Source: Acidimicrobiales bacterium (GTDB lineage: Bacteria > Actinomycetota > Acidimicrobiia > Acidimicrobiales > Iamiaceae). From it: a DNA stretch of 38,633 nt. Below, piece by piece: positions 15,095 to 24,204 of the stretch; the stretch's first letter is position 1; the number at the start of each line of letters is the position of its first letter. The notes under the pieces are model-generated. The model was not told the DNA's origin. It saw only the letters and a list, made by a program, of their open reading frames with translations, and did not search any database. The DNA lies in the NCBI GenBank assembly GCA_020439505.1, contig JAGQSO010000054.1:1-38633 (forward strand). Direction: 5' to 3'. The translations under genes and the position numbers were made by a program.

Positions 15095-17761
15095 TCAGAC
15101 CGGAACGGCCAGGCACCGACAACCAGGATGAGCGGGGGGACACAGATCACCGGTGGGGAATGGCGATCCCTTGCGCACCGCCCCGCCGAGCTGGTTGTCG
15201 TCGCAGTCGGGGCAGGGTTGGTCGCCGTCGTCCATCAGCCAACGGAACTCCCCGTCGTCGGGGGCGGCTTCGGCCACACCCCGAGAGAAAGCCACCATCA
15301 CGAAATGTCGTGACGTCTCGGCGATCCGCTGGGTCTTCCACTCCCGGTAGCACGCCCGGATCCGCTCGCCGATCTCGTATTCGTCGTCACCATCGCTGAA
15401 GGCACGCTCCAACTGACCCCGGATCTGGCGGAGGATCTCGGCCGAGAAATCGCCCGCCAGGTCGAACACGTCGGCACGACGTTGGGGCGCCTCGCCGAAG
15501 AACCCGGCCCCCACCCGTTCCGCCGAGGCGAGGTCCTCGAGGGCCGCGGCCCGGTAGCGCTCCTGGTGGTCAGCGTCGTTGGGTAATACGTCATCCGCGG
15601 TCGGAGTTCCCTTGGTCCGGCGCAACAGGTCGAGGGTCTCGTTCTGTTCGTCGGCGAGCACCCGCTTGAGGCGACGAGCGAGTTGGCGTTCGACTTCGGC
15701 CAGAGCGGTATCGCGGCGGTCCAACAGGTCAGTGTCACCGTCGCTGTCGGTGTCGATCTCCGAGCTCACCTCGGGATCGCCGGGGGCCTGAGCTTGACCG
15801 GAAAGGTCCCCGGCTTCGGACTCCGTGCTCGCCCCGGAGGAGACCGGGGTCTCATCAGCGCCAGGCTCGACCGGATCGGTGGCCGGCTCCTCGTCGATGC
15901 GGTCGGCACGAATCCTGGCGAACAGGGCGTCGATGCGACCCTCACGGTCCACCGTTCCAGGCGCACCCGCCTCGCCCTCACCGTCACCGGTTTCGTCGGC
16001 AGCTACGGGGAGAGCTTCGGGCAGGGACTCCGGCAGGGACTCGGGTAGCGACTCCGGCAGGGCTTCGGGCAGGGGTTCAGGTGCGAGGACCGAGGACGAT
16101 TCGGGCTCTTCCTGCTGCGCCGATACCTCGGGCAGTGCTTCGGGGCCTGCTTCGGTGACGTCAGGCAACTCCTCGAGCAGGCCCGACGATGCATCCGACG
16201 CAACGGAGCGCTCAACACCGTCGGTCTCCTCGCCCACGGTGCCCTCGACACCATCAGGGTCGTTGACCTGGCCAGGACGGTCCTCGGCGGGCTCGGGCCC
16301 ATTGGTCTCCGGCTCCAGATCCGGCTCCGGATCGGGCTCCGGGTCGGCGTCGTCCGCTGCTCCGACCGCGTCGACCTCGCCGTCGGTTCCGGGTAGGTCC
16401 TCTACCCGGTCGACCACGGCCTCTGCCTCAACTTCAACAGAGCCGGCCTCGTCGTCCTCGGCCTCGACGAATTCCGCCCCGCCGGGATCGTCGGCCTGGT
16501 TCGATCCGTTGTCGACCGAGCTGTCATCGGCGTCATGGGGGTCACCAGAACCCGCTTCCACCGGGTCGATCGCCGTCGGCGGTTGGTCGTCGGCCTCGAG
16601 CACCGACCTGTCGGTGGCGACGTCGCCCAGCAACGTGAGATCGATGGTGGTCTCGTCGAGAAGTCGACGCGACGAGACCATCTTGGACTCCACGTCGGAC
16701 AACGTCACGGCCAGCGCGTCACGGGTGGCGGCCAGATCCTCCAACTGGGACCGGGCGCTGCGTCGGCGATCGGCGAGGTCGACGATCACCCGTTCCCGGT
16801 AGGCACGGGCCTCCTCGACCATGGTCCGGCCTTGGTCCTTGGCCGCCTGGACCACGTTGTCGGCTTCCGCGTCGGCGGCCACCGCCCGGGCCTCGGCCGC
16901 GATCAGCGCCTCCTCGCGGATGCGGAGCGCCTCGTCTGTCGCCTCGGAAACCAGCCGTTCGGCTTCGACCGCGGCGTCGACCTTGACCGTGTCGGCGGCG
17001 GCTTGGGCGTCGGAGCGGTAGCTGTCGGCGGCGGCTCGGGTGGCTTCGCTGTAGCGGTCGGCATCGGCCCGGACCCGGGTGTTGTATCCGTCGGCCTCGC
17101 CGAGGATGGCCGACGCTGCCGTCTCGGCCTCCGCCGTCCGCTCGGTCAGCACCGATGCCGCCTCGGACCGGAGCCGCTCGGCTTCGGCCGTCGACGTCGA
17201 GCGAAGTTCCGCCGCCTCGGCGTCAGCGGCGACCCGTATCCGTTGGGAGTAGTCGTCGGCGGCGGCGCGCTGAGCAGTGGTCTCGGTTTCTGCGCTGGCC
17301 CTCAACTCCTCGGCGAAACGTTCGGCCTCGGCCCGCAGACGACGATCGGTCTCATCGGCCGCTCCCCGCACCTGTTCGGAGTAGCGGTCGGCCGCCTCAC
17401 GGGTGCTTCGGTCGCGTTCCGCGATCTCGTGCGCTCGGGCGTCGGCCTCGGCCTCGGCGCGGTTTCGGATGTCGGCGGCGGCGTTGCGGGCGGTCTCGAG
17501 AACCCGCGCCGTCTCCTCACCGAGTAGTTGGGTCACCGCCGTCTCGTCGAGATCTCGAGGATCGGCGGCCCGCCGCTCGACCTCGACCAGCCGGCGCTCC
17601 ATGTCCTCGTAGCGCAGCTTGGCGTCGCGGATCTGCGACGCCACCGACAACAGGAACGCCCGCACCTCGTCGGGTTCGTAACCGCGCCGAGCCTGGGTGA
17701 AGGACTTACCGGCTACGGCATCGGGTTCGAAGACCGGGCGTTCTGACGGATCGGCAGGCAT
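15095..17761 (-). CDS. DivIVA-like coiled-coil protein with C-terminal Mu gpF-type domain
   Basis: An 888-residue protein with the start taken at ATG 17761 (MPADPSERPVF); a GTG 16 codons upstream is also open, and the GGAGG before the ATG is unusually close. Residues 14-60 match the DivIVA N-terminal domain (FTQARRGYEPDEVRAFLLSV). A long Ala/Glu/Arg coiled coil covers about 60-370. An acidic, probably disordered stretch of about 320 residues follows, with a Pro-anchored pentapeptide repeat (LPEALPESLPES). The last 180 residues form a separate helical domain ending in IAETSRHF, CPDC, GG and PPAHPGCRC. This spacing is the signature of phage Mu gpF/SPP1 gp7-type head-morphogenesis domains. It may have a role in polar growth or cell-envelope organisation; the purpose of the C-terminal domain is unknown. 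Confidence 0.82.
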   Translation of the reverse strand: MPADPSERPVFEPDAVAGKSFTQARRGYEPDEVRAFLLSVASQIRDAKLRYEDMERRLVEVERRAADPRDLDETAVTQLLGEETARVLETARNAAADIRNRAEAEADARAHEIAERDRSTREAADRYSEQVRGAADETDRRLRAEAERFAEELRASAETETTAQRAAADDYSQRIRVAADAEAAELRSTSTAEAERLRSEAASVLTERTAEAETAASAILGEADGYNTRVRADADRYSEATRAAADSYRSDAQAAADTVKVDAAVEAERLVSEATDEALRIREEALIAAEARAVAADAEADNVVQAAKDQGRTMVEEARAYRERVIVDLADRRRSARSQLEDLAATRDALAVTLSDVESKMVSSRRLLDETTIDLTLLGDVATDRSVLEADDQPPTAIDPVEAGSGDPHDADDSSVDNGSNQADDPGGAEFVEAEDDEAGSVEVEAEAVVDRVEDLPGTDGEVDAVGAADDADPEPDPEPDLEPETNGPEPAEDRPGQVNDPDGVEGTVGEETDGVERSVASDASSGLLEELPDVTEAGPEALPEVSAQQEEPESSSVLAPEPLPEALPESLPESLPESLPEALPVAADETGDGEGEAGAPGTVDREGRIDALFARIRADRIDEEPATDPVEPGADETPVSSGASTESEAGDLSGQAQAPGDPEVSSEIDTDSDGDTDLLDRRDTALAEVERQLARRLKRVLADEQNETLDLLRRTKGTPTADDVLPNDADHQERYRAAALEDLASAERVGAGFFGEAPQRRADVFDLAGDFSAEILRQIRGQLERAFSDGDDEYEIGERIRACYREWKTQRIAETSRHFVMVAFSRGVAEAAPDDGEFRWLMDDGDQPCPDCDDNQLGGAVRKGSPFPTGDLCPPAHPGCRCLAVPV

Positions 17762-17845
17762 CACCTCCGATGGTAAAGCCGGGCCACCATCAGATCGGGG
17801 AACCCCCACCTACATCGAAATGCGCCGATCCCGCCGGCCTCGCCG

Positions 17846-18931
17846 TCATCGGTTCGACGAGAGCTCGGCGGCAGAGGGCACACGATCGCCGCCCAAGGCT
17901 TCCAGCGCCGACAAGGCCTCATCGAGGGTCGCCACTCCCCGAACCTGGATCCGCCCGTCGGCTACCTCAATGGCCTCGACCTCCTCGTCGGGAGGCACGA
18001 GCATCAGCTTGACTCCAGCCGATATCGCCGCCTCGGTCTTCTGGTGCACACCGCCTACCCGGCCGACCGAACCGTCGAGCTCGATGGTTCCGGTGACCGC
18101 GACGCGCTCTCCCCCGGTGAGACGGCCGGGGGTGAGCCGGTCCAGAATCGCCAGGGTGAAGGCCAACCCGGCGGACGGCCCGCCCACCTCACCCGAGTCG
18201 ATCGCCACGTCGATGGGGAACTCATAGGAAGGCCGGCTCTCCAAGGTGATGCCCAACATGGCCTGGTCGGGATCGTCGGGTCGTTCGACCAGAGTCGTTG
18301 TCACCTCACGCCGCTGGGTCGAGCCGAGCGGTTCGATCGTCAAGGTGATGCCATCGCCCGGTTCGTGTCCACCGATCACGGCCCGCAGCTCCTCGGCCGA
18401 GGTCACCGTGGAGCCGTCGGCCCCCACGATGGTGTCACCGGGCATGAGCACCTCGGCCACCGGAAGGTCAGGCCCCACGTCGATCGCCACCGCCCCCGTG
18501 GCGTGCACGGGAACAACGAAGCCGGCCCGCTCGAGCGCCACCTTGGCCGCCTTGTCCTTGGCGCTGGTCATGAGAGAGCGGTTGAACCGACGGTTCTCCT
18601 CGCGGGTCTGGGTCCCGTCCACCAGCTCACGCTGAACTATGTCGATCCTGTCGTCGGTCAGCGCCCAAATGGCTTCGGCGCCGAAAGGCTGACGGACGGT
18701 AACGGTCAGGAAGTAGAGGTCTTCGTTGGCGGCCTCCTCGTGAAGTTCTTGCCCATCGCCCTCGGCGGTGATGGTCACCAACGGTTCCACCGACCGGACC
18801 GACCCCGGTGACAGCGTGTAGTACGGCACCGGCCGAACGGCCACCACGATCAGGCCCGTCACCAGGACCGCCAGCACCGGTCCGGTGATCCACCACAACC
18901 AGGTGACGCGGAACCGGACGCTCTTGGACAC
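17846..18931 (-). CDS. PDZ-Lon (S16) membrane-anchored protease, YlbL-type
   Basis: A 361-residue protein starting with GTG. A single transmembrane anchor lies at about 11-33 (WWITGPVLAVLVTGLIVVAV), followed by an extracytoplasmic region. A PDZ domain covers about 145-215 (VAEVLMPGDTIVGADGSTVTS). A Lon-type catalytic domain follows, with the nucleophile Ser in EVGGPSAGLAF and the partner Lys in GGVHQKTEAAISAG, so the Ser-Lys dyad is intact. YlbL/SdrC-type proteases cleave membrane or cell-division-related substrates; the actinobacterial substrate is not known. It lies upstream of the DivIVA-like gene on the same strand (84 nt apart) and is divergent from the HEAT-repeat gene. Confidence 0.92.
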   Translation of the reverse strand: MSKSVRFRVTWLWWITGPVLAVLVTGLIVVAVRPVPYYTLSPGSVRSVEPLVTITAEGDGQELHEEAANEDLYFLTVTVRQPFGAEAIWALTDDRIDIVQRELVDGTQTREENRRFNRSLMTSAKDKAAKVALERAGFVVPVHATGAVAIDVGPDLPVAEVLMPGDTIVGADGSTVTSAEELRAVIGGHEPGDGITLTIEPLGSTQRREVTTTLVERPDDPDQAMLGITLESRPSYEFPIDVAIDSGEVGGPSAGLAFTLAILDRLTPGRLTGGERVAVTGTIELDGSVGRVGGVHQKTEAAISAGVKLMLVPPDEEVEAIEVADGRIQVRGVATLDEALSALEALGGDRVPSAAELSSNR

Positions 18932-19062
18932 GGCCGTCCAGAGTAGGGGTCACCAGCCAGTACCGGCACGGCACCCAGATGCTGGGGGTGGATCCACGCT
19001 TCCTACGCTGGACGTCACCCCGCCCAGATAGACCCTCCACCAACCACCATCCTGGACCACCG

Positions 19063-19743
19063 GTGACCGACGCAGCCGACCCGAACCCAACCGACGACGA
19101 GATCGCGCTGAGGCGCCGTCGTGCTGCCGTAGCGGGGCACCGGGGCGACGCCACGACCGCCCGCGATCTGTTCGGCGACGACGACGAGACCGTCAGAGCC
19201 ACCGCCCTGGGAGCGCTGGCCCGTTGCGGAGCGTTGACCGCCGATGAACTCGGCGCCGCCCTCGGTGACCCGGCATCCACGGTGAGGATCAGGGCCTTGG
19301 AGCACGCGGCCGAGATAGGAGGCCGAGATATCGCCAGCGGGTTGGCGCTGCTCCCGCTCCTCGACGACTCGGACCCCGCGGTGGTCGAGGTGGCGGCGTG
19401 GGCACTGGGCGAACGCGACCCCGCCGAGCCCGGCTCGGTCGCGGCCCTGGCGCGTCTGGCTACCGACGCCGACGACGCGTTGATCCGCGAATCGGCGGTG
19501 GCGGCCCTGGGTTCGATCGGTGACCCGGCCGGGCTCGCCGCCATCCTCACCGCCACCCAAGACAAGGCCACCGTCCGCCGCCGAGCGGTGATCGCTCTGG
19601 CCCCCTTCGAGGGAACCGAGGTCGACTCCGCTCTCCACCGTGCGTTGCAGGACCGGGACTGGCAGGTACGCCAGGCCGCCGAAGACCTCCTGGCCGACCC
19701 CCTCGACATCTACCTGGACGAAGGGTCAGACCCCGACGACTGA
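19063..19743 (+). CDS. HEAT-repeat (PBS lyase-type) protein
   Basis: About 226 residues from GTG 19,063 (VTDAADPNPTDDEIALRR). An ATG at 18,979 is in frame but the added sequence looks non-coding, and neither start has a clear ribosome-binding site. The body consists of five or six helical repeats with the pattern D..VR..A..ALG (for example DDETVRATALGALARCGA, DSDPAVVEVAAWALGERDP and DADDALIRESAVAALGSIGD), typical of HEAT/PBS-lyase-like scaffolds. It ends in an acidic tail. It is likely a protein-protein interaction module; there are no catalytic features. It is followed 24 nt later by the DUF2237 gene on the same strand, so the two may form an operon. Confidence 0.8.
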   Translation: MTDAADPNPTDDEIALRRRRAAVAGHRGDATTARDLFGDDDETVRATALGALARCGALTADELGAALGDPASTVRIRALEHAAEIGGRDIASGLALLPLLDDSDPAVVEVAAWALGERDPAEPGSVAALARLATDADDALIRESAVAALGSIGDPAGLAAILTATQDKATVRRRAVIALAPFEGTEVDSALHRALQDRDWQVRQAAEDLLADPLDIYLDEGSDPDD

Positions 19744-19767
19744 CACCGGCCCCTCCGGCGCGCCATC

Positions 19768-20178
19768 ATGGCCCCGATGTCACGAACCGATCTCGACCGA
19801 AACGTGCTGGGCGGACCGCTGGAGGAGTGCGGAACCGACCCGGTGACCGGCTTCCACCGCGACGGGTGTTGCACCACCGGCCCCCAGGACCTCGGCAGCC
19901 ACACCATCTGCGCGGTGATGACCGAGGAGTTCCTCGCCCACCAGAGATCGATAGGTAACGACCTGTCGACCCCGGCACCCCAGTTCCGGTTCCCCGGCCT
20001 TCGCCCCGGGGATCGGTGGTGTGTCACCGCCCCGAACTGGCTCCGCGCCTTCCGAGACGGGGTGGCGGCCCCGGTGGTCCTGGCCTCCACCCACGAGCGG
20101 GCACTCGACATAGTGCCGCTCTCGGCCCTCACCCAGAACGCGGTCGACGTGCCCGACGACGCCCGCGACCTGGACTGA
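19768..20178 (+). CDS. DUF2237 family protein
   Basis: A 136-residue protein; the first ATG is used, and ATG 19,777 (MSRTDLDRNVLGG) is equally possible. The sequence carries the family's conserved signature: NVLGGPLEECGTDPVTGFHR, DGCCTTGPQDLGSHTICAVM, TEEFLAHQRSIGNDLSTP and GLRPGDRWCVTAPNW. Members are small, cytosolic and contain invariant cysteines (here in ECGTD, GCC, ICAV and WCV) that could bind metal or act in redox chemistry. Function is unknown. The length is normal. Confidence 0.92.
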   Translation: MAPMSRTDLDRNVLGGPLEECGTDPVTGFHRDGCCTTGPQDLGSHTICAVMTEEFLAHQRSIGNDLSTPAPQFRFPGLRPGDRWCVTAPNWLRAFRDGVAAPVVLASTHERALDIVPLSALTQNAVDVPDDARDLD

Positions 20179-20236
20179 ACCTTGCTCCGCCGAGGAGCGC
20201 TCTTTACGACGGAGCTCGCCCCAACGACTTGATGGC

Positions 20237-20626
20237 TCAGCCCGGCTGGCCTTCGGCCACCACGACCGCTCCCGCCGTCGACGCGGTGTGGGTCAGGGTC
20301 ACCAACCATCGTGACACCCCCGCCGATCTGGCCAGCTCCGCCGCCCGGCCGGTGACGACCAGGGCGGGTGCACCCGAGTCGGATCGGACCACCTCGACGT
20401 CATGCCAGTCGATTGAACCCAGGCCAACCCCGAGGGCCTTCATGAACGCCTCCTTGGCGGCAAATCGAGCCGCGAACCGCTCGGAGGGATCCGACGTCGC
20501 TTCGCAGTAGGCGCGCTCCCCGTCGGTGAAAAGACGCCGGGCCAGGCTCGGGGTGCGAGCCAGCCTCCGACGCATCCTGTCCACCTCGACCAGGTCGAAC
20601 CCAAGTCCGACCACCGCCAAGGTCAA
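20237..20626 (-). CDS. acpS: Holo-[acyl-carrier-protein] synthase
   Basis: A 129-residue enzyme that transfers 4'-phosphopantetheine from CoA to a serine of apo-ACP. The magnesium-binding Asp is in GLGFDLVEVDRM near residue 11 and the catalytic Glu lies in SERFAARFAAKEAFMKALG near 48-66, the two conserved blocks of AcpS. The C-terminal WLVTLTHTASTAGAVVVAE corresponds to the family's SITH..YA.A segment. The TTG start at 20,626 overlaps the stop of a possible tiny membrane ORF (TTGA). It follows the GlmS-like gene on the same strand. Confidence 0.93.
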   Translation of the reverse strand: MTLAVVGLGFDLVEVDRMRRRLARTPSLARRLFTDGERAYCEATSDPSERFAARFAAKEAFMKALGVGLGSIDWHDVEVVRSDSGAPALVVTGRAAELARSAGVSRWLVTLTHTASTAGAVVVAEGQPG

Positions 20627-20703
20627 ACCCCCCGACGGTTGTTGACGAACGCGATCACGATCATCACCAGCGCCACCATGAACACGACCGCGATCAGGAT
20701 CAT
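20623..20703 (-). CDS. Possible 26-residue single-span membrane peptide
   Basis: An ATG at 20,703 opens MILIAVVFMVALVMIVIAFV followed by NNRRGV and a stop: one continuous hydrophobic helix with a positively charged end. The stop TGA overlaps the TTG start of acpS, the kind of overlap used for translational coupling. It fills most of the gap between the GlmS-like stop and acpS. I see no good ribosome-binding site, and such a short frame could be chance, so confidence is low. Confidence 0.35.
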   Translation of the reverse strand: MILIAVVFMVALVMIVIAFVNNRRGV

Positions 20704-20742
20704 GAGGGACCCAACGCCGGACCGCTCATCGCTAAGGAAGGA

Positions 20743-23700
20743 TCACCGGGCGACGGGAGCGTCACCGGATCGCCAACGATCGGCCAACACGTTCACCGGC
20801 ACCGTCAACAACTCGATCGGCGGGAACTCGCCCAGCAGGTCGTCGCGGAAGGTCGGCTCGGTCTCGGTGACAGCATCCTTCAACGCCGCGTACCGACCTC
20901 GGTAGGACTCCAGCACAGACCGCATGCGCGACGCGGGCAGCCGGGGATGGAAGCGGGCGTGGAGCAGGGTGATCCCGGTGCACTGGTTGCCCTTCACCTC
21001 CGGGATCAGCACCAGGGTGCGACCGTCGCTGCGGCCCACCGCCACCGTCACCTCCCGCTCGGTGGCAACACGGTGCTTGGTTCCCCGCAGGACCGGTGTT
21101 CGTTCGGTTCGCAGCGGCAGATCCCGGGCGATCCCACCCCGGTCCACCACCACGATCGTCGCTTCGTCCTCCACATCACCCTCGATGCGGTAGCGGGTGA
21201 AACCGACGACCTCCTCCACCGCGGCGTCGAGGCCGGCCAGGGTGCGCAGGGACTTGTAGCTCAACCGGTCCCGGGCCGCCCCCGAGCTCAAGGCCGCCGC
21301 CACCAGGGCAACGTCGAGGAGGCTCTCGTCGGAGCGGGAGATCCCCACGGTGACCGTCTTGGCCTGGTGCTTGATGGCGTCGACGGGGCGGGTCAGCTCT
21401 TCGATCGCCCCGGTCAGGGCGTGGGTGAGGTCCTCGATCACACCCCCTGGGGTGCCGACCCGACCGAACTCGCTCTGGTAGGCGTCGAGGGGGGCGAGCC
21501 CGGTTGCGTACCGGAACATCGCAGCCAGGCGGACCGCCGTCCCCGCCTCGAGGTGACCGTTGTAGGCGCCCGAGCGAAGCCCGTCGTTGAAACGGGTCGA
21601 CAGGGGCTCGAACACCGGCCGCAACGTCCGGAACAGGTTGTCGGCGTCGTCGCCCAACGGCCCCGATACCGCCTCCTCGATCGCCCCCCGGGCCTCCCGC
21701 AGCGGCATCGCCTGAGCGTCGACGGCCAGGGCCGCCTCGTAACCGAACAGGTGGCCGACCACCGTCGACAACACGAAGGCCAGCTCGGGCCGCACCGAAG
21801 GCACGGTAAGGACCCGCAACGCCGAGCTGAAGCGGTCCTCGTCCTCGGTGGCGACCACCACCGGGGTCGCCTTGTGGGCCCGGTAGATCGCGACCTCTTT
21901 GGCCACGTCATCGGCGTTGGAGCCGATCAGTCCGGCGGCGCACACCAGGATCAGCGGCTCCGAGGAGAGGTCGATGTGCTTCTTGTCCTCGATGGCGTCC
22001 GACGCGATGGCCTTGTAGCAGAGCTCGGACAGCTTGATCCGGATCTCCTCGGCCGCGATGCGGTTGGCCCCCGAACCCACGATGGCCCAATAGCGGCGGG
22101 GCGGGCACAGTTCGCGGGCCGCTTCGGCGATCACCGCCCGGCGGGTGAGGGTGTCCTCCATGGCGGCGGGGATCTCGCGCAACCCGTTGAGGAGCTCGCT
22201 GCGTTCCCCCTCTCCCGTCCCATCGGCCAGGACCTCCTGGGAGATGGCACACGCCAGCAGGAACCCAGCCGCGATCTGGGAGTAGAAGGCCTTGGTGGAG
22301 GCCACACTCATCTCCACGTCACGACCGTCGGATGTGTAGAGCACACCATCGCTCTTGTCGGTCAGGTCGCTGGACCGCCGGTTCACGATGGCGATCACCC
22401 TCCCGCCCCGGGAGCGGACCAGGTCCACGGTCCGGTTGGTGTCGGTGGTGGTACCGGACTGGCTGATGGCGACGACGAGGGTGTCGGTCATGTCGGGCTG
22501 GAGCGAGAACCCCGACAGTTCGGTCGCCGGCAGGGCCTTGACGTTGATGGTGGTAGATGCCACCTGGTCGGCCAGGGTCCGCGCCAGGCTCTGACCGGCT
22601 ACCGCCGCGGTGCCCTGGCCGATCACCAGCACATGGTTGATCCGACCCTGGCGCAGCGCCTCGCGCACGTCATCGGGAAGGGTGTCGGCCCCGAGCGTCA
22701 CCCGACTCAGACCGTCGGGGTCGGTGACGATCTTGCCCCGCAGCGTCTTGCGGAACGACTTGGGCGCCTCCTCGATCTCCTTGAGGAGGAAGTGCTGGTA
22801 GCTACCCCGGTCGATGTCGCGGGTGGTCACCTCGGGTTCCTGCAACTCGCCTTCGGCGAGGGGGAGGGCGGTGCCGTCGTAGGCGAAACGGGTGACGCCC
22901 GCCACCGTCCCGGCCTGGGAGCCGTCGAGCTCCACCACCTGGCCGCGCGTGCCGGACGGGTCGTCGGGGTCGGCCGGGGTCTCACCGTCGAGGCGCAGGT
23001 AGCGGGTGGCGTCCTCGACCACGCCATAAGGCTCGGAGGCCACCACGTACACGTCGTCGTCGAGACCCACGTACAACGCCTGACCGCTGCCCCGCAGTGC
23101 CAGCTGGATCCGGTCCCCGGCGGCCGACACGTTGGCGGCGATGGCAACCGACCCGTCGAAACGGCGAACCGACTGACGGAACGCCTCCACCGGGGAATCG
23201 CCGGCGACGAGACGACGGGACACCAGGGTTGGGATCACCTTGGCGTCGGAGGTGATCTCCGCCGCGATCCGCAGACCGTCAGACACCTTGAGGTCGGCGA
23301 AGTTGTCGACGTCGCCGTTGAGCGCCGCGGTGCAGTAGGGCCCGCCGTCGCTGCCGGTCTCGTCGGAGTTCATCGGGTGGGCGTTGGGCTGGCTGATGAT
23401 GCCGATCGACGCCCAGCGAGTGTGGCCCAGGACCGTCATCTCGGCGGTGTCGGCGTCCAGTGCACGGGCCAACAGCGCGTCGTCGCGAATGGCGTGGCGC
23501 AGGACCCGGGTGTTGTCACCCAGTTCACCGATCTCGGCCGCCGCCTTGTAGGCGAAGCTCAGATGGCCCTCCGGGGTGACCCGAACCGCCCCCGCCGTGA
23601 ACAGGGGATCACCGCCGCGGGCCCCGAGCAGGGCCTGAACGGTCGGATCCTCCAGGTCGAGTTGATGGCCGCGCACCAACAGGGCGAGCCCGGCCGAGTC

Positions 23701-24204
23701 GCGTCCACGAACCTCGAGTCGGTCGATCGCCGACAGCGCGGCCTGCACCGACGTGAAAGCTTCCACCGCCGCCCGACCAGGGGCCGGCCCAGCCAGTTCG
23801 GCCACCGCCCGGGCCGTGCGCAGCCGGTCCCGCTGAACCGCCCACAGAGCGTCCTTGAGCCGGATGATCCCGGCGTTGATCTTCTCCAGCTCCTGGGAGT
23901 CAAGGGAGTCGGCGTCGAGCTTCGCCTCGCAGGCCTCCAACAGGTCCCACAGCTCCCCGACCTGCTCGTCAACCAAACCGTCGAGTCCCCGGTCGCTGAG
24001 CAGAGCGAGAACACCGGGCGTCCCGCGCAACAAACGGTCCACCCCTTCCACCCGACCGGCCATGGAGTCCAGAACCGCCGCCAGGGCCGACTCCGACGCC
24101 GACGACAACTCGCCGGCCGCGCCGTCCAGCAGTGCGACCACCTCGGCGGAAGCGGGCGGCAGACGGTCGCTACGGCGACGGAGGACGGCGATGATGCCGC
24201 ACAT
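20743..24204 (-). CDS. GlmS-like glutamine-fructose-6-phosphate aminotransferase, unusually long form
   Basis: A 1153-residue protein, against about 610 for usual GlmS. Cys2 (MCGIIAVL) is the N-terminal glutaminase nucleophile, but about 130 helical residues are inserted before the RGRDSAGLAL block. LGHTRWASIG and ALNGDVDNF follow. SIS domain 1 contains VIGQGTAAVAG, AISQSGTTTDTN and SVASTKAFYSQ; SIS domain 2 contains IVGSGANRIAAEE and EDKKHIDLSS, where GlmS has GELKHG. The segment IKHQAKTVTVG near residue 949 matches the GlmS end that carries the isomerase lysine, but about 200 further residues follow. It lies upstream of acpS and 90 nt downstream of glmM, supporting a role in glucosamine-6-phosphate synthesis. 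The altered second SIS site leaves room for a changed substrate or regulatory role. Confidence 0.85.
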   Translation of the reverse strand: MCGIIAVLRRRSDRLPPASAEVVALLDGAAGELSSASESALAAVLDSMAGRVEGVDRLLRGTPGVLALLSDRGLDGLVDEQVGELWDLLEACEAKLDADSLDSQELEKINAGIIRLKDALWAVQRDRLRTARAVAELAGPAPGRAAVEAFTSVQAALSAIDRLEVRGRDSAGLALLVRGHQLDLEDPTVQALLGARGGDPLFTAGAVRVTPEGHLSFAYKAAAEIGELGDNTRVLRHAIRDDALLARALDADTAEMTVLGHTRWASIGIISQPNAHPMNSDETGSDGGPYCTAALNGDVDNFADLKVSDGLRIAAEITSDAKVIPTLVSRRLVAGDSPVEAFRQSVRRFDGSVAIAANVSAAGDRIQLALRGSGQALYVGLDDDVYVVASEPYGVVEDATRYLRLDGETPADPDDPSGTRGQVVELDGSQAGTVAGVTRFAYDGTALPLAEGELQEPEVTTRDIDRGSYQHFLLKEIEEAPKSFRKTLRGKIVTDPDGLSRVTLGADTLPDDVREALRQGRINHVLVIGQGTAAVAGQSLARTLADQVASTTINVKALPATELSGFSLQPDMTDTLVVAISQSGTTTDTNRTVDLVRSRGGRVIAIVNRRSSDLTDKSDGVLYTSDGRDVEMSVASTKAFYSQIAAGFLLACAISQEVLADGTGEGERSELLNGLREIPAAMEDTLTRRAVIAEAARELCPPRRYWAIVGSGANRIAAEEIRIKLSELCYKAIASDAIEDKKHIDLSSEPLILVCAAGLIGSNADDVAKEVAIYRAHKATPVVVATEDEDRFSSALRVLTVPSVRPELAFVLSTVVGHLFGYEAALAVDAQAMPLREARGAIEEAVSGPLGDDADNLFRTLRPVFEPLSTRFNDGLRSGAYNGHLEAGTAVRLAAMFRYATGLAPLDAYQSEFGRVGTPGGVIEDLTHALTGAIEELTRPVDAIKHQAKTVTVGISRSDESLLDVALVAAALSSGAARDRLSYKSLRTLAGLDAAVEEVVGFTRYRIEGDVEDEATIVVVDRGGIARDLPLRTERTPVLRGTKHRVATEREVTVAVGRSDGRTLVLIPEVKGNQCTGITLLHARFHPRLPASRMRSVLESYRGRYAALKDAVTETEPTFRDDLLGEFPPIELLTVPVNVLADRWRSGDAPVAR

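Noticed and set aside
16003..16110. Short tandem DNA repeats as a CRISPR array
   Set aside because: They are 15-nt in-frame coding repeats without spacers inside the DivIVA-like gene.
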